This document shows positions 44,109 through 53,590 of a DNA stretch of 64,000 bases, one piece after another; positions within the stretch are counted from its first letter, which is position 1; every line of letters starts with the position of its first letter. The DNA is from Hyphomicrobiales bacterium (GTDB taxonomy: Bacteria; Pseudomonadota; Alphaproteobacteria; Rhizobiales; Rhizobiaceae): positions 170,430 through 234,429 of the forward strand of contig UCHD01000017.1 of NCBI GenBank assembly GCA_900472175.1. Direction: 5' to 3'. Under the pieces are notes generated by a model. It had not been told where the DNA came from and ran no database searches. It saw only the letters and a list, made by a program, of their open reading frames with translations. The position numbers and the translations under genes were made by a program.

Positions 44109-45716
44109 ATGGCAGTGAGTGCTAACAGGCTCGAACTTCTGCAGATCGCGGATGCCGTCGCGCGCGAAAAAGTGATCGACCGCGAAATCGTTCTGGCCGC
44201 CATGGCCGACGCGATCCAGAAGGCCGCCCGCTCGCGCTACGGTTCGGAGAGCAATATCCGCGCCGATATCAATTCCAAGACCGGCGAAATCCGGCTTCAG
44301 CGCCTGCTTGAAGTCGTCGAGGTTGCCGAGGACTACTCGACCCAGATTCCGCTGGAACTGGCCCGCGACCGCAATCCGGATGCCATTCTCGGCGACTTCA
44401 TCGCCGACCCGCTGCCGCCGATGGATTTTGGCCGTATCGCCGCTCAGTCGGCCAAGCAGGTCATCGTCCAGAAGGTTCGCGAAGCCGAGCGTGACCGCCA
44501 GTTCGACGAATTCAAGGATCGCATCGGCGAAATCGTCAATGGCACCGTCAAGCGCGTCGAATATGGCAATGTCATCGTCGATCTCGGCCGTGGCGAAGGC
44601 ATCATCCGCCGCGACGAAATGATCCCGCGCGAAAACATGCGCTACGGCGACCGCGTCCGCTCGTATGTCTATGACGTGCGCCGCGAACAGCGTGGCCCGC
44701 AGATTTTCCTGTCGCGTACCCATCCGCAGTTCATGGTGAAGCTGTTCACCATGGAAGTTCCGGAAATCTACGACGGCATCATCCAGATCCGTTCGGTTGC
44801 CCGTGACCCGGGTTCGCGCGCCAAGATCGCCGTCATCTCCAACGACTCGTCGATCGATCCGGTCGGCGCTTGCGTTGGTATGCGTGGTTCGCGCGTTCAG
44901 GCCGTTGTCGGCGAATTGCAGGGCGAAAAGATCGATATCATTCCGTGGTCCCAGGATCCGGCATCGTTCATCGTCAACGCGCTGCAGCCGGCCGAAGTCT
45001 CCAAGGTCGTTCTCGACGAAGACGCAGAGCGTATCGAAGTCGTAGTTCCGGATGAACAGCTCTCGCTGGCCATCGGCCGCCGCGGTCAGAACGTCCGTCT
45101 CGCATCGCAGCTGACCGGCTGGGATATCGACATCATGACGGAAGCCGAAGAATCGGAACGCCGCCAGAAGGAATTCAACGAACGCACAGCGCTGTTCATG
45201 GAAGCCCTAGACGTCGACGAAATGGTTGGCCAGGTTCTGGCATCGGAAGGCTTTGCCGCAGTCGAAGAGCTCGCCTATGTCGAGCTGGACGAAATCGCCT
45301 CGATCGAAGGCTTCGACGAAGACACGGCCAGCGAACTGCAGACCCGTGCCCGCGAATATCTCGAGCGCCTGGAAGCCGAAATGGACGCCAAGCGTGTTGC
45401 TCTCGGCGTTTCGGACGACCTGCGCTCGATCAACGGCATGACCGGCCAGATGCTGGTTGCGCTCGGTGAAGACGGCATCAAGACGATGGAAGACTTTGCA
45501 GGCTGCGCCGCTGACGATCTCGTCGGCTGGTCGGAGCGCAAGGACGGCGAGACGAAGAAGTTTGAAGGCCTGTTCTCCAAGCTCGAAATCTCCCGCGTCG
45601 ATGCCGAACGCATGGTCTTGCAGGCGCGTCTTGCTGCCGGCTGGATCACCGAAGAAGACCTGGCACGCGAAGAAGAAGCACTCGAAGTCGTGGAAGGCGC
45701 GGAACAGGACGCCTGA
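44109..45716 (+). CDS. nusA: Transcription termination/antitermination protein NusA
   Basis: NusA modulates RNA polymerase pausing and termination. The 535-residue product has the N-terminal domain (ELLQIADAVAREKVIDREIV), an S1 domain (VNGTVKRVEYGNVIVDLGRGEG), two KH domains with GACVGMRGSRVQAVV and AIGRRGQNVRLASQLTGWDID, and two C-terminal acidic helix-hairpin-helix repeats. GGAGA lies seven bases before the ATG at 44109. Since NusA can act on terminators, it may regulate the leader of its own operon; this is an inference. Confidence 0.97.
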   Translation: MAVSANRLELLQIADAVAREKVIDREIVLAAMADAIQKAARSRYGSESNIRADINSKTGEIRLQRLLEVVEVAEDYSTQIPLELARDRNPDAILGDFIADPLPPMDFGRIAAQSAKQVIVQKVREAERDRQFDEFKDRIGEIVNGTVKRVEYGNVIVDLGRGEGIIRRDEMIPRENMRYGDRVRSYVYDVRREQRGPQIFLSRTHPQFMVKLFTMEVPEIYDGIIQIRSVARDPGSRAKIAVISNDSSIDPVGACVGMRGSRVQAVVGELQGEKIDIIPWSQDPASFIVNALQPAEVSKVVLDEDAERIEVVVPDEQLSLAIGRRGQNVRLASQLTGWDIDIMTEAEESERRQKEFNERTALFMEALDVDEMVGQVLASEGFAAVEELAYVELDEIASIEGFDEDTASELQTRAREYLERLEAEMDAKRVALGVSDDLRSINGMTGQMLVALGEDGIKTMEDFAGCAADDLVGWSERKDGETKKFEGLFSKLEISRVDAERMVLQARLAAGWITEEDLAREEEALEVVEGAEQDA

Positions 45717-45761
45717 AGGCTTTCTGACCGTGATCCGGGCTGATGCTGCTTGAAGATCGCC

Positions 45762-46448
45762 ATGTTGATTGAAGACAAGGACCCTGCGGGGGACATCGAT
45801 GGTGAAGCAGTGAACGGCCGCATGTGCATCGTGACACGGCAGAGCGGAACACCGGAAACGCTGATCCGCTTTGTCGCCGGGCCTGATGGCCGGGTGGTGC
45901 CGGATTTGAAGAAGCAGCTGCCGGGTCGCGGCTGCTGGGTAACGGCGGAACGCGCGGTGCTGGAAAAGGCAATCGCCAGGAAGCTGTTTGCCCGCGGGCT
46001 CAAGAAGGCGGATGTGATCGCCGGACCCGAGCTTGCCGACGAGGTGGACCGGCTGTTGTCGATGCAGCTTGGCGGCATGATGAACCTGGCGCGCAAGGCG
46101 GCACAGTTCATCACCGGCGCCTCGAAAGTCGAGCAGGCCGTTCGTGGATTGGCGGCGCTCGCCACCTTCCATGCGGTGGATGCCGCAGCCGACGGGGTGC
46201 GGAAGATAGACCAGGCGCGCAAGGCGATGAGCTTTGTCGTCGATGATGGACAGGAAATACCCTCTTTTCGCTTCTTCACCGAGGCCGAAATGGAAGGGCT
46301 TTTAGGCCAGAATGCTTTTATCCATGCTTGCGCGCTTGCAGGGCAGGCGGGTGAGGGTGTAGTGAAGCGCGCAAACATGCTCGAAAGATACCGGGGAACC
46401 GTCCCCGCTCGAGCCGTTGGCGCCGAAACTGGCTTGCCGACACAATGA
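45762..46448 (+). CDS. YlxR (DUF448) RNA-binding protein with L7Ae-like domain
   Basis: The 228-residue product begins with a YlxR domain: NGRMCIVTRQSGTPETLIRF and the conserved LPGRGCWVTAERAVLEKAI. The C-terminal half resembles an L7Ae/Gadd45-like RNA-binding fold (LGGMMNLARKAAQFITGASKVEQAV). This fused form is common in alphaproteobacteria, between nusA and infB. The ATG at 45762 has GAAGA upstream; a TTG four codons earlier is possible. It probably acts in translation or ribosome assembly. Confidence 0.92.
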   Translation: MLIEDKDPAGDIDGEAVNGRMCIVTRQSGTPETLIRFVAGPDGRVVPDLKKQLPGRGCWVTAERAVLEKAIARKLFARGLKKADVIAGPELADEVDRLLSMQLGGMMNLARKAAQFITGASKVEQAVRGLAALATFHAVDAAADGVRKIDQARKAMSFVVDDGQEIPSFRFFTEAEMEGLLGQNAFIHACALAGQAGEGVVKRANMLERYRGTVPARAVGAETGLPTQ

Positions 46449-46552
46449 CGCGGGTTACCGGCGCAGGCCGGCACAACCGCGATTGCAAAACAGAAATTGA
46501 ACGGCGGGGTCTGGTGATACGCATCCGGCCCTGATCTTAGGAACGGAACGGA

Positions 46553-49261
46553 ATGACCGACAACAACGACGACAAGACATTCGGCGGAGCCAAGAAGACG
46601 CTTACCCTGAAGCCTTCCGGGGTGAGTCAGGGAACTGTTCGCCAGGACATGGGTCGCGGCCGCACGAAGGCTGTCGTGGTCGAGACACGCAAGCGGCGGC
46701 CGATGCGTCCGGAAGACGAAAAGCCGGTCGTTCCGGTCGCAGCGCCGGTGGCACCTGTCGCACGCGTTGTCGAGCCTCAGCGCCCTGCGCCCGTGCCACA
46801 ACAGCAACAGCCTGCACGTCCGGCCCAGCCACAGCAGCAGCCGCGCCAGCAGGACAATCGCCAGGACAACAACAATCGCCCGCGGGTCGGTGTGGTTCTC
46901 AACCAGCTTTCCGCTGGTGAGATCGACGCCCGCCGCCGCGCGCTTGCCGAAGCCCAGATCCGTGATGCCGAAGACGCCAAGCGCCGCGCCGCCGAAGAGG
47001 CACGCCGTGCAGCTGAAGAGGCCGAGCGCCTGAAGGCAGAACAGGCCGAAGCAGCCCGTCTCGCCGCTGAAGAAGCAGCCCGTACCCCCGCGGAACGCGA
47101 AGCCGAAAAGGCCGCAGCTGAAGCGGCAAAGGCCGCTGAAGCCGAGGCAGCAGCCGTCGCCGCCCGCAAGGCGGAAGACCAGGCGCGTGCCGAGGCCACA
47201 AAGCCTGCAACGACACCGTCGACAGTCACCCCGGCACTCGCCGCCCGCCGCAAGGCTGAAGGCGAAGAGACAGAGGCACGCCCGAACCGTGGCGCCACCA
47301 CACCGGTGCGCGGCAAGGTCGTTCGTCCGGAGCCTGCCAAGGCCCCTGCCCGTCCGAAGACGGAAGAGGAACGCCGCAAGGGCAAGCTGACGCTGACCGC
47401 CGCTCTCGACGACGACGGCAATCCGCGCGGCCGCTCGATGGCTGCCATGCGCCGCCGCCAGGAGAAGTTCCGCCGCAGCCAGATGCAGGAAACCCGCGAA
47501 AAGGTCATGCGCGAGGTGATCCTGCCGGAAACCATCACTATTCAGGAATTGTCGCAGCGCATGGCCGAACGGGCCGTGGATGTGATCAAGTACCTGATGA
47601 AGGAAGGCCAGATGATGAAGCCGGGCGACGTCATCGACGCCGACCTCGCAGAACTCATCGCCGGCGAATTTGGCCACACGGTCAAGCGCGTTTCGGAATC
47701 CGACGTCGAAGAAGGCCTGTTCGATGCCCGCGACGATGGCGACATGCAGCCGCGTCCGCCGATCGTGACCATCATGGGTCACGTCGACCACGGCAAGACC
47801 TCGCTGCTCGACGCCATTCGCAAGACCCATGTCGTTTCGGGCGAAGCTGGTGGCATCACCCAGCATATCGGCGCCTATCAGGTTGAGCAGAACGGTAACA
47901 AGATTACCTTCATCGACACCCCCGGTCACGCCGCCTTTACCGCGATGCGTGCCCGTGGCGCCCAGGCGACCGACATTGCAATCCTCGTGGTTGCGGCCGA
48001 CGACAGCGTCATGCCGCAGACGATCGAATCCATCAGCCATGCAAAGGCTGCCGGCGTTCCGATCATCGTGGCGATCAACAAGGTCGACAAGCACGAAGCC
48101 GATCCGCAGAAGGTGCGCAATCAGCTGCTGCAGCACGAAGTGTTCGTGGAAACCATGGGCGGTGAAGTGCTCGACGTCGAAGTCTCGGCCAAGACCGGCC
48201 TTGGCATCGACAAGCTGCTCGAAGCGATCCTGCTGCAGTCCGAAATTCTCGACCTGCGCGCCGATGCCAATCGCACGGCAGAAGGTACCGTCGTTGAAGC
48301 CCAGCTCGATCGCGGTCGCGGTGCGGTTGCCACCGTTCTGGTTCAGAAGGGTACCTTGAAGCCTGGCCAGATCATCGTTGCCGGCGACCAGTGGGGCCGC
48401 GTGCGCGCCCTCGTCAACGACAAGGGTGAACACGTCAAGGAAGCGCCTCCGTCGATGCCGGTCGAGATCCTCGGTCTTTCCGGTACGCCGCTGGCAGGTG
48501 ACAAGTTCGCCGTTGTCGAGAACGAAAGCCGTGCCCGCGAGATCTCGGAATATCGTCAGCGCCTGACCCGCGACAAGGCTGTTGCCCGTGCATCCGGCCA
48601 GCGCGGTTCGCTCGAGCAGATGATGATGACGCTGCAGAATACCGGCCTTAAGGAATTCCCGCTGGTCATCAAGGGCGACGTGCAGGGCTCGATCGAAGCC
48701 ATTGCCGGTGCCCTCGACAAGCTGGGAACCGACGAAGTCCGTGCCCGCATCGTGCATTCGGGTGCCGGTGGTATCACCGAGTCCGACATCTCGCTGGCGG
48801 AAGCCTCGAACGCGGCCATCATCGGCTTCAACGTTCGTGCCAACGCCCAGGCCCGTACTGCTGCAGAACGCGCCGGCATCGAGATTCGCTACTACAACAT
48901 CATCTACGATCTGGTGGATGACGTGAAGGCAGCGATGTCGGGCCTGCTGTCGCCGGAGCGCCGCGAAACCTTCCTCGGCAATGCCGAAATCCTGGAAGTG
49001 TTCAACATCACCAAGACCGGCAAGGTCGCGGGTTGCCGCGTCATCGAAGGCAAGGTCGAACGTGGTGCAGGCGTCCGCCTGGTTCGCGACAACGTCGTTA
49101 TCCACGAAGGCAAGCTTAAGACCCTCAAGCGCTTTAAGGACGAAGTTTCCGAAGTGCCGATGGGCCAGGAATGCGGTATGGCCTTCGAGAACTACGAAGA
49201 CATCCGCGCCGGAGACACGATCGAGTGCTTCCGCGTCGAGCACATTACCCGCACGCTGTAA
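46553..49261 (+). CDS. infB: Translation initiation factor IF-2
   Basis: IF-2 is the GTPase that places initiator tRNA on the ribosome. The 902-residue product has a short basic start and an Ala/Glu/Arg-rich coiled-coil region (about residues 120-230). An IF2_N domain follows, then the GTPase with GHVDHGKT (about 409-416), DTPGHAAF and NKVDK, and beta-barrel domains that end in [10 protein letters not shown]. The long charged N-terminal region is usual in alphaproteobacteria. It closes the rimP operon and is followed by a terminator. Confidence 0.97.
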   Translation: MTDNNDDKTFGGAKKTLTLKPSGVSQGTVRQDMGRGRTKAVVVETRKRRPMRPEDEKPVVPVAAPVAPVARVVEPQRPAPVPQQQQPARPAQPQQQPRQQDNRQDNNNRPRVGVVLNQLSAGEIDARRRALAEAQIRDAEDAKRRAAEEARRAAEEAERLKAEQAEAARLAAEEAARTPAEREAEKAAAEAAKAAEAEAAAVAARKAEDQARAEATKPATTPSTVTPALAARRKAEGEETEARPNRGATTPVRGKVVRPEPAKAPARPKTEEERRKGKLTLTAALDDDGNPRGRSMAAMRRRQEKFRRSQMQETREKVMREVILPETITIQELSQRMAERAVDVIKYLMKEGQMMKPGDVIDADLAELIAGEFGHTVKRVSESDVEEGLFDARDDGDMQPRPPIVTIMGHVDHGKTSLLDAIRKTHVVSGEAGGITQHIGAYQVEQNGNKITFIDTPGHAAFTAMRARGAQATDIAILVVAADDSVMPQTIESISHAKAAGVPIIVAINKVDKHEADPQKVRNQLLQHEVFVETMGGEVLDVEVSAKTGLGIDKLLEAILLQSEILDLRADANRTAEGTVVEAQLDRGRGAVATVLVQKGTLKPGQIIVAGDQWGRVRALVNDKGEHVKEAPPSMPVEILGLSGTPLAGDKFAVVENESRAREISEYRQRLTRDKAVARASGQRGSLEQMMMTLQNTGLKEFPLVIKGDVQGSIEAIAGALDKLGTDEVRARIVHSGAGGITESDISLAEASNAAIIGFNVRANAQARTAAERAGIEIRYYNIIYDLVDDVKAAMSGLLSPERRETFLGNAEILEVFNITKTGKVAGCRVIEGKVERGAGVRLVRDNVVIHEGKLKTLKRFKDEVSEVPMGQECGMAFENYEDIRAGDTIECFRVEHITRTL

Positions 49262-49290
49262 GCGTTTCCGGGCTGACAAGACACTTTTAG

Positions 49291-49314
49291 AATGGCGGCT
49301 CCGGCCGCCATTTT
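49291..49314 (+). terminator. Intrinsic terminator after infB
   Basis: AATGGCGGC (49291-49299) pairs with GCCGCCATT (49304-49312) and is followed by TT. It lies 30 bases after the infB stop. Confidence 0.75.
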
Positions 49315-49349
49315 GCTGTCCGGCTGGTGCCAAACCAGAATTTCCAGAC

Positions 49350-49383
49350 AAAAAACGCCGCGAATGCTTTCATCCGCGGCGCT
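49350..49383 (-). terminator. Intrinsic terminator after the DoxX gene
   Basis: On the minus strand CGCCGCG (49381-49375) pairs with CGCGGCG (49362-49356) and is followed by TTTTTT. It lies 16 bases past the DoxX stop. Confidence 0.82.
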
Positions 49384-49398
49384 CTGACTTGTTATGCT

Positions 49399-49848
49399 TC
49401 AGATCTGTTTGCCGATTTTCGCGTCGACCGACTGGGTGTTGGATCCGCGGATGGCAAAGAAGAAGAAGATCGCCGCCCAGAGGATGGACTTCTCCGCCCC
49501 GCCAAGCCCTTCGGCCTTCACGATACCGTGGAAATACACGGTCACCAGCAGAACGATCATCGCGGCAAAGGATGCCGGGCGGGTGAAAAGCCCAATCGCG
49601 ATCAGGATGCCACCGAAAAATTCCGTCGCGGCCAGCAGCGGTGACCAGAAGACGCCAGGGTAGAAGCCCAGGCTTTCGACCATGCCGACGGCACCCATGG
49701 GATTGATGATCTTGCCATAGCCGTGGGTGACGAGCAGAACGCCGGCAACCACGCGCAGCAATGTTTCGGCCGTTGTATCGAGCGGCAGATAGAACCGCTG
49801 CAGGGCGGGCAGCATGGCTGGCGGCCGGGTCGATGGTAGGTCAGTCAT
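49399..49848 (-). CDS. DoxX family membrane protein
   Basis: The 149-residue protein has four hydrophobic helices and the DoxX pattern: LLRVVAGVLLVTHGYGKI, GVFWSPLLAATEFFGGILIAIGLFTRPAS and a C-terminal FFFFAIRG. Members take part in quinone-linked or oxidative-stress processes, but their chemistry is poorly defined. GAGGAG lies upstream of the ATG at 49848. The gene stands alone, convergent with infB and divergent from the SelW-like gene. Confidence 0.87.
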   Translation of the reverse strand: MTDLPSTRPPAMLPALQRFYLPLDTTAETLLRVVAGVLLVTHGYGKIINPMGAVGMVESLGFYPGVFWSPLLAATEFFGGILIAIGLFTRPASFAAMIVLLVTVYFHGIVKAEGLGGAEKSILWAAIFFFFAIRGSNTQSVDAKIGKQI

Positions 49849-50035
49849 GTTGGCTCCTCTTGATTTTGCAACGCAGCATTCTGTTGCCGCGAAAATTGCA
49901 CCAATCAAGGGAGGCCCCGCTAAAACATGATAAATTTAGTTAACAATTTTGTGAGGCATTCTTGATCGCGTGCTGTTGCGGCCTACTCCGTCGATGGATA
50001 ACGTCCGCCAGCCAGATATCGCCACGGAAAACGCC

Positions 50036-50317
50036 ATGACAGAAAAGCCGCGCATCGCCATCCTCTACTGCACCCAGTGCAACTGGCTGCTGCGCGCCGC
50101 CTGGATGGCGCAGGAGCTGCTTTCCACCTTCGGCGATAGCCTCGGTGAAGTCGCGCTCATTCCCGGCACCGGCGGCAATTTTGAAATCCATGTTGGCGAA
50201 ATCCTGATCTGGGAACGCAAGCGCGATGGAGGTTTTCCGGGACCGAAGGAATTGAAGCAACGTGTCCGCGATGTGATCGAGCCCGAGCGCGATCTCGGTC
50301 ACACAGACCGGACCTGA
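50036..50317 (+). CDS. SelT/SelW/SelH (Rdx) family protein, Cys form
   Basis: The 93-residue product has a thioredoxin-like fold with the redox motif CTQC at residues 12-15, where selenoprotein members have Sec. The rest of the family pattern follows: WMAQELLSTFGDSLGEVALIPGTGGNFEIHV. Rdx proteins are thought to exchange thiols with glutathione or redox partners. GGAA lies before the ATG at 50036. The YqaA-like gene starts four bases after its stop, which suggests a shared transcript. Confidence 0.87.
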   Translation: MTEKPRIAILYCTQCNWLLRAAWMAQELLSTFGDSLGEVALIPGTGGNFEIHVGEILIWERKRDGGFPGPKELKQRVRDVIEPERDLGHTDRT

Positions 50318-50321
50318 TGTC

Positions 50322-50759
50322 TTGACCGCAGGCCTGCTTTTCGGCGTTTTCAGCGCCGCCTTTCTCTCGGCCACGTTGCTGGTCGGCGTCTCCGAAGCCG
50401 CACTGATTCTTGCTGCCGGGCAACCGGATGCGCAGCTCATTGCTCTCTTTCTGGCCGCAACGGCAGGCAATGTGCTGGGGGCTGTCGTCAATTTCGTGCT
50501 TGGCCGCTTTCTCTTGCGTTTCGAGGGCCGCCGGTGGTTTCCGGTTAACCCGAAAAATCGCCAAAGAGCAGAGGCATTGTTTGCCCGCTACGGCCAGCCG
50601 GTTCTGCTTTTCTCTTGGTTACCGGTGGTCGGTGACCCGCTGACACTCGCAGCCGGGTTGCTGCGCACGCCGTTTCTCACCTTCCTCGTCTATGTGACGA
50701 TAGGCAAGGCATTGCGCTACGCCGCCCTGCTCTGGGCCTGGGGCGCCGTGGCAGGCTAG
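50322..50759 (+). CDS. YqaA family membrane protein (SNARE/DedA-like)
   Basis: The 145-residue protein has four hydrophobic helices and the YqaA/DedA-type pattern: LFLAATAGNVLGAVVNFVLGRF, then RAEALFARYGQPVLLFSWLPVVGDPLTLAAGLLR. The start is TTG at 50322 because no ATG or GTG occurs in the right place. It probably acts in membrane homeostasis, possibly lipid transport like other DedA proteins. It follows the Rdx gene directly and ends before a bidirectional terminator. Confidence 0.85.
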   Translation: MTAGLLFGVFSAAFLSATLLVGVSEAALILAAGQPDAQLIALFLAATAGNVLGAVVNFVLGRFLLRFEGRRWFPVNPKNRQRAEALFARYGQPVLLFSWLPVVGDPLTLAAGLLRTPFLTFLVYVTIGKALRYAALLWAWGAVAG

Positions 50760-50767
50760 TCCTGAAC

Positions 50768-50798
50768 GAGAAACGGCGGGGGACCACCCGCCGTTCTC
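50768..50798. terminator. Bidirectional hairpin between the YqaA and BA14K genes
   Basis: AACGGCGGG (50772-50780) pairs with CCCGCCGTT (50787-50795), extended by GAG/CTC outside. The position between convergent genes fits a shared terminator, although T runs are short. Confidence 0.65.
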
Positions 50799-50815
50799 AG
50801 TTCGCGTGAAGTGCC

Positions 50816-51253
50816 TCAGCGGTAGGGGGAGTAGCAAACCTTGTAGACACCGCTATAGCTCAGGAACCGGTCGCTGGCCGGATTGTAGGACCGGTACCGG
50901 GACAGGCACCAGTTCACATGCGAATTGCCATAGGAACGGCGGATATAGCGGTCACGGTAGATCGGACGCGGGGCAATGTAGACGTTGACACCCGGGCGGT
51001 AGTACGGCCGATAGTAAGGCCGGTAGCCGTAATAGGGCCGATATGGACGGTAACCATAATATGGCCGGTAGGGGCGGTAGCCGCCGCGATACCCCGGATA
51101 GCGCTGGCGATAGTCAACACTCTGGATATCCGCCGGCCGGTCGATCTTCACGCCCGCGGCAGCCAGAGGAACGGCCTGCGCCGGAACCATAGGCATCATG
51201 ATGGAGGCTGCGCTCAACACACAGCCAATAACGAAATTTCGAAATCCCGCCAT
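50816..51253 (-). CDS. BA14K family protein with Tyr/Arg/Pro-rich repeat
   Basis: The 145-residue secreted product has a signal peptide (ending AQA), a region rich in Tyr, Arg, Pro and Gly with repeated RPYYGYRPY units (about residues 55-90), and the BA14K signature HVNWCLSRYRSYNPASDRF near the C-terminus. BA14K proteins were described as immunoreactive and lectin-like in Brucella. GAGGAG lies upstream of the ATG at 51253. Its role in this organism is unknown. Confidence 0.87.
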   Translation of the reverse strand: MAGFRNFVIGCVLSAASIMMPMVPAQAVPLAAAGVKIDRPADIQSVDYRQRYPGYRGGYRPYRPYYGYRPYRPYYGYRPYYRPYYRPGVNVYIAPRPIYRDRYIRRSYGNSHVNWCLSRYRSYNPASDRFLSYSGVYKVCYSPYR

Positions 51254-51461
51254 TTGCTCCTCACTTCCCCAAAGGGGTTTACTCGGTTGGCGTCCCTGTT
51301 TCATAGAACGGCCAGTATTTTTGTTTTATTCGGGCCTTGTCATCCGACTGCCATTTCAGCGTTAATCGATGTCCCGGTCTTCACAATTTGCAGAATGCGC
51401 CAATATTACCTGTAAGTCACTCGCATGACGATCAAATCCTGTCAGCGAGACGGAGGATGGA

Positions 51462-52901
51462 ATGAACCTGAAATTCGGTACCAGCGGCCTGCGCGGCCCT
51501 TCCATCGACCTCAATGGTCCCGCTGCCGCCATCTATGCGACGGCGTTTGCCCATTACCTGCTTTCGTCCGGCCAAGCCAAACCCGGCGATCCGATCCTGC
51601 TTGGCCGGGACTTTCGTGCGTCCAGTCCGGCAATTTCGGCGATCTGCGCCGGCGCACTAACCCGCGCCGGAATGACTGTCCTTGATTGCGGGACGGTACC
51701 GACGCCAGCTCTGGCCCTCTATGGATTGGACATCGGCGCTGCCGCCTTGATGATTACCGGCTCGCATATCCCCGCCGACCGCAACGGCATCAAGTTCTAC
51801 CGCCCGGACGGGGAAATTTCCAAGATCGACGAGGAGGCAATCGGCAGGCAGGCAAAAGCACTCATGGCCGACCCCACCCCGATCGATGCGACGCCAGGCG
51901 CGGCTGCCGATCACGGCCGCCAGGCGGAAGCGCTTTTCCTCACCCGCAACGCGAAGATCCTACCCGCCGGTGCCCTGTCCGGCCTGAAGGTCGGCGTCTA
52001 CCAGCACAGTACGGTGGCGCGCGATCTGTTTGTCGAACTGCTGACCGGATACGGCGCCGACGTGGTGCCGCTCGGCCGCTCCGCCGAATTCATACCCGTC
52101 GATACCGAAGCCGTTTCTCCGGCAATCGTCGATTTGCTCAAGGCGTGGGCTACCGAGCATGGACTCGACGCGATCGTCTCGGCCGATGGTGACGGCGACC
52201 GTCCGCTCGTCAGCGATGAAACCGGCCAGCCGTTGCGCGGCGATCTTTTGGGCCTGATCGCAGCACAATTTACCGGTGCTGCAGTCGCGGTGACGCCCGT
52301 CACCTCCAATTCCGGCCTCGAGGGCCAGCCGGGCCTTTCCATCCTGCGCACCCGCGTTGGCTCGCCATTTGTCATCGAAGGCATGCTGGAGGCTGTCCGC
52401 AACGGCGAAAACGCCATTATCGGCTTCGAAGCCAATGGCGGCACCCTGACTGCCACCGACTTCACCCTCAACGATGCCACCCTCAGCGCCCTGCCAACGC
52501 GCGACAGCTTCCTGCCGGTGCTGGCGGCGCTTTCGCTTGCCGCACAGCGCCAGCGGCCTCTCTCGTCGCTTGCTGCCGACATTGCCCTGCCGGTGGCGCT
52601 GAGCGACCGGATCGAGAATTTTCCATTGGAGACCAGCGCCGCCCTGATGAGCCATCTACGGTCTGGAGCGGACAATCTGGCCAATTTTCTTGCGCCTATC
52701 GGAAAGCCGGTCTCGTTTAGCGACATTGATGGATTGCGCGTCACGCTCGCGGACCGCAGCGTCGTCCACTTCCGGCCGTCGGGCAACGCCCCGGAAATGC
52801 GCTGCTATGCCGAAGCGGAAACCGTCGATCGTGCAAGCCGGGTGCTCAAGCAGGGGCTTGCCTGCATCCGCGCCTTTGGCGCGCAACGCGGTACGGCTTG
52901 A
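51462..52901 (+). CDS. Phosphohexomutase (phosphomannomutase/phosphoglucomutase family)
   Basis: The 479-residue enzyme interconverts hexose 1- and 6-phosphates. The phosphoserine loop is TGSHIPADRNG (S101), the metal site is DGDGDRPL, the sugar-binding segment is GFEANGG, and the C-terminal phosphate site is RPSGNAPEMRCYAEAE. The substrate specificity (mannose, glucose or glucosamine) cannot be settled from motifs. It stands alone with no polysaccharide genes beside it in this window. Confidence 0.9.
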   Translation: MNLKFGTSGLRGPSIDLNGPAAAIYATAFAHYLLSSGQAKPGDPILLGRDFRASSPAISAICAGALTRAGMTVLDCGTVPTPALALYGLDIGAAALMITGSHIPADRNGIKFYRPDGEISKIDEEAIGRQAKALMADPTPIDATPGAAADHGRQAEALFLTRNAKILPAGALSGLKVGVYQHSTVARDLFVELLTGYGADVVPLGRSAEFIPVDTEAVSPAIVDLLKAWATEHGLDAIVSADGDGDRPLVSDETGQPLRGDLLGLIAAQFTGAAVAVTPVTSNSGLEGQPGLSILRTRVGSPFVIEGMLEAVRNGENAIIGFEANGGTLTATDFTLNDATLSALPTRDSFLPVLAALSLAAQRQRPLSSLAADIALPVALSDRIENFPLETSAALMSHLRSGADNLANFLAPIGKPVSFSDIDGLRVTLADRSVVHFRPSGNAPEMRCYAEAETVDRASRVLKQGLACIRAFGAQRGTA

Positions 52902-53000
52902 TTCAGGGATTTCCAGCGAAATCATTTCGTGGAAAATCATTGCTCTTCAAGAGTTTGCTCAACTTTCCTGCACATTTTCAAGAAAACTTCAAAAACCCTG

Positions 53001-53029
53001 TTGACACAAAAGCGCCAGCCCCGTACACC
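53001..53029 (+). promoter_or_regulatory. Promoter of tRNA-Leu
   Basis: A consensus -35 box TTGACA (53001-53006) is followed after 17 bases by TACACC (53024-53029). The tRNA begins 11 bases further on. The placement is what a tRNA promoter needs. Confidence 0.7.
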
Positions 53030-53039
53030 CCCGCTCGTC

Positions 53040-53126
53040 GCCCAGATGGCGGAATTGGTAGACGCGCCAGCTTCAGGTGCTGGTACTCGAAAGGGTGTGG
53101 AGGTTCGAGTCCTCTTCTGGGCACCA
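53040..53126 (+). tRNA. tRNA-Leu (anticodon CAG)
   Basis: The 87-base sequence folds as a class II tRNA. The acceptor stem GCCCAGA pairs with TCTGGGC, and the anticodon arm has a TTCAGGT-type loop with anticodon CAG. A long variable arm, a GGTTCGAGTCC T arm and an encoded ACCA end complete it. It has its own promoter and terminator. Confidence 0.97.
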
Positions 53127-53165
53127 ATTTCATATTCGAAACTGCCAAAGCAGTTTTGAAGATCA

Positions 53166-53196
53166 AAAAAGCCCGGTTCGCCGGGCTTTTTTTGTT
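53166..53196 (+). terminator. Intrinsic terminator after tRNA-Leu
   Basis: GCCCGG (53171-53176) pairs with CCGGGC (53181-53186) around TTCG-type bases, with a run of A before and seven T after. It lies 40 bases past the tRNA. Confidence 0.9.
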
Positions 53197-53359
53197 TTCA
53201 GGGAATAGCACTTTCAAGAGCGCGCCGGTTGGGCGAGCCGGCATGGGCGCCTCTAATACGGCCCCGTCGAATCGCGCCGTAAGACCCCTTCTTCGCCAAA
53301 GCCTGAACGAACACCTTCCCAGGCCGGATACAGCTAATACAATTTTCACTGAGGGGACC

Positions 53360-53384
53360 TCAATATGAGGAATACCCCTATTGA
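53360..53384. promoter_or_regulatory. 25-base imperfect palindrome upstream of the Rrf2 gene
   Basis: TCAATA (53360-53365) and TATTGA (53379-53384) form an inverted repeat, with GG and CC bases also symmetric inside. It lies in the 394-base interval between the tRNA-Leu terminator and the Rrf2 gene, which has no other gene. It could be the operator of the Rrf2 regulator. Confidence 0.35.
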
Positions 53385-53590
53385 AATCGAATCTCTCCAA
53401 TCCCACATACACTTCATGTCCGGCGCCCGATGTAATCGGGGGCCGCATTCTCCCGGAACGATTGGCGATCCAATCCGGCGGGCGCAGTTGTATTGAAAAC
53501 CATGCCTCTGGCGCTAAAGCGCTGGAGAGTTTTACTATGTCTGCACTAACCATCTGGTTTTTTCAAAAGCGTGCATTAGTATGTGCTCTC

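Noticed and set aside
45275..49351. Very long open frame (over 1300 codons) on the minus strand
   Set aside because: It is antisense to nusA, ylxR and infB, which have clear domains and codon use. Long antisense frames are common in GC-rich genes, and its product shows no domain pattern.
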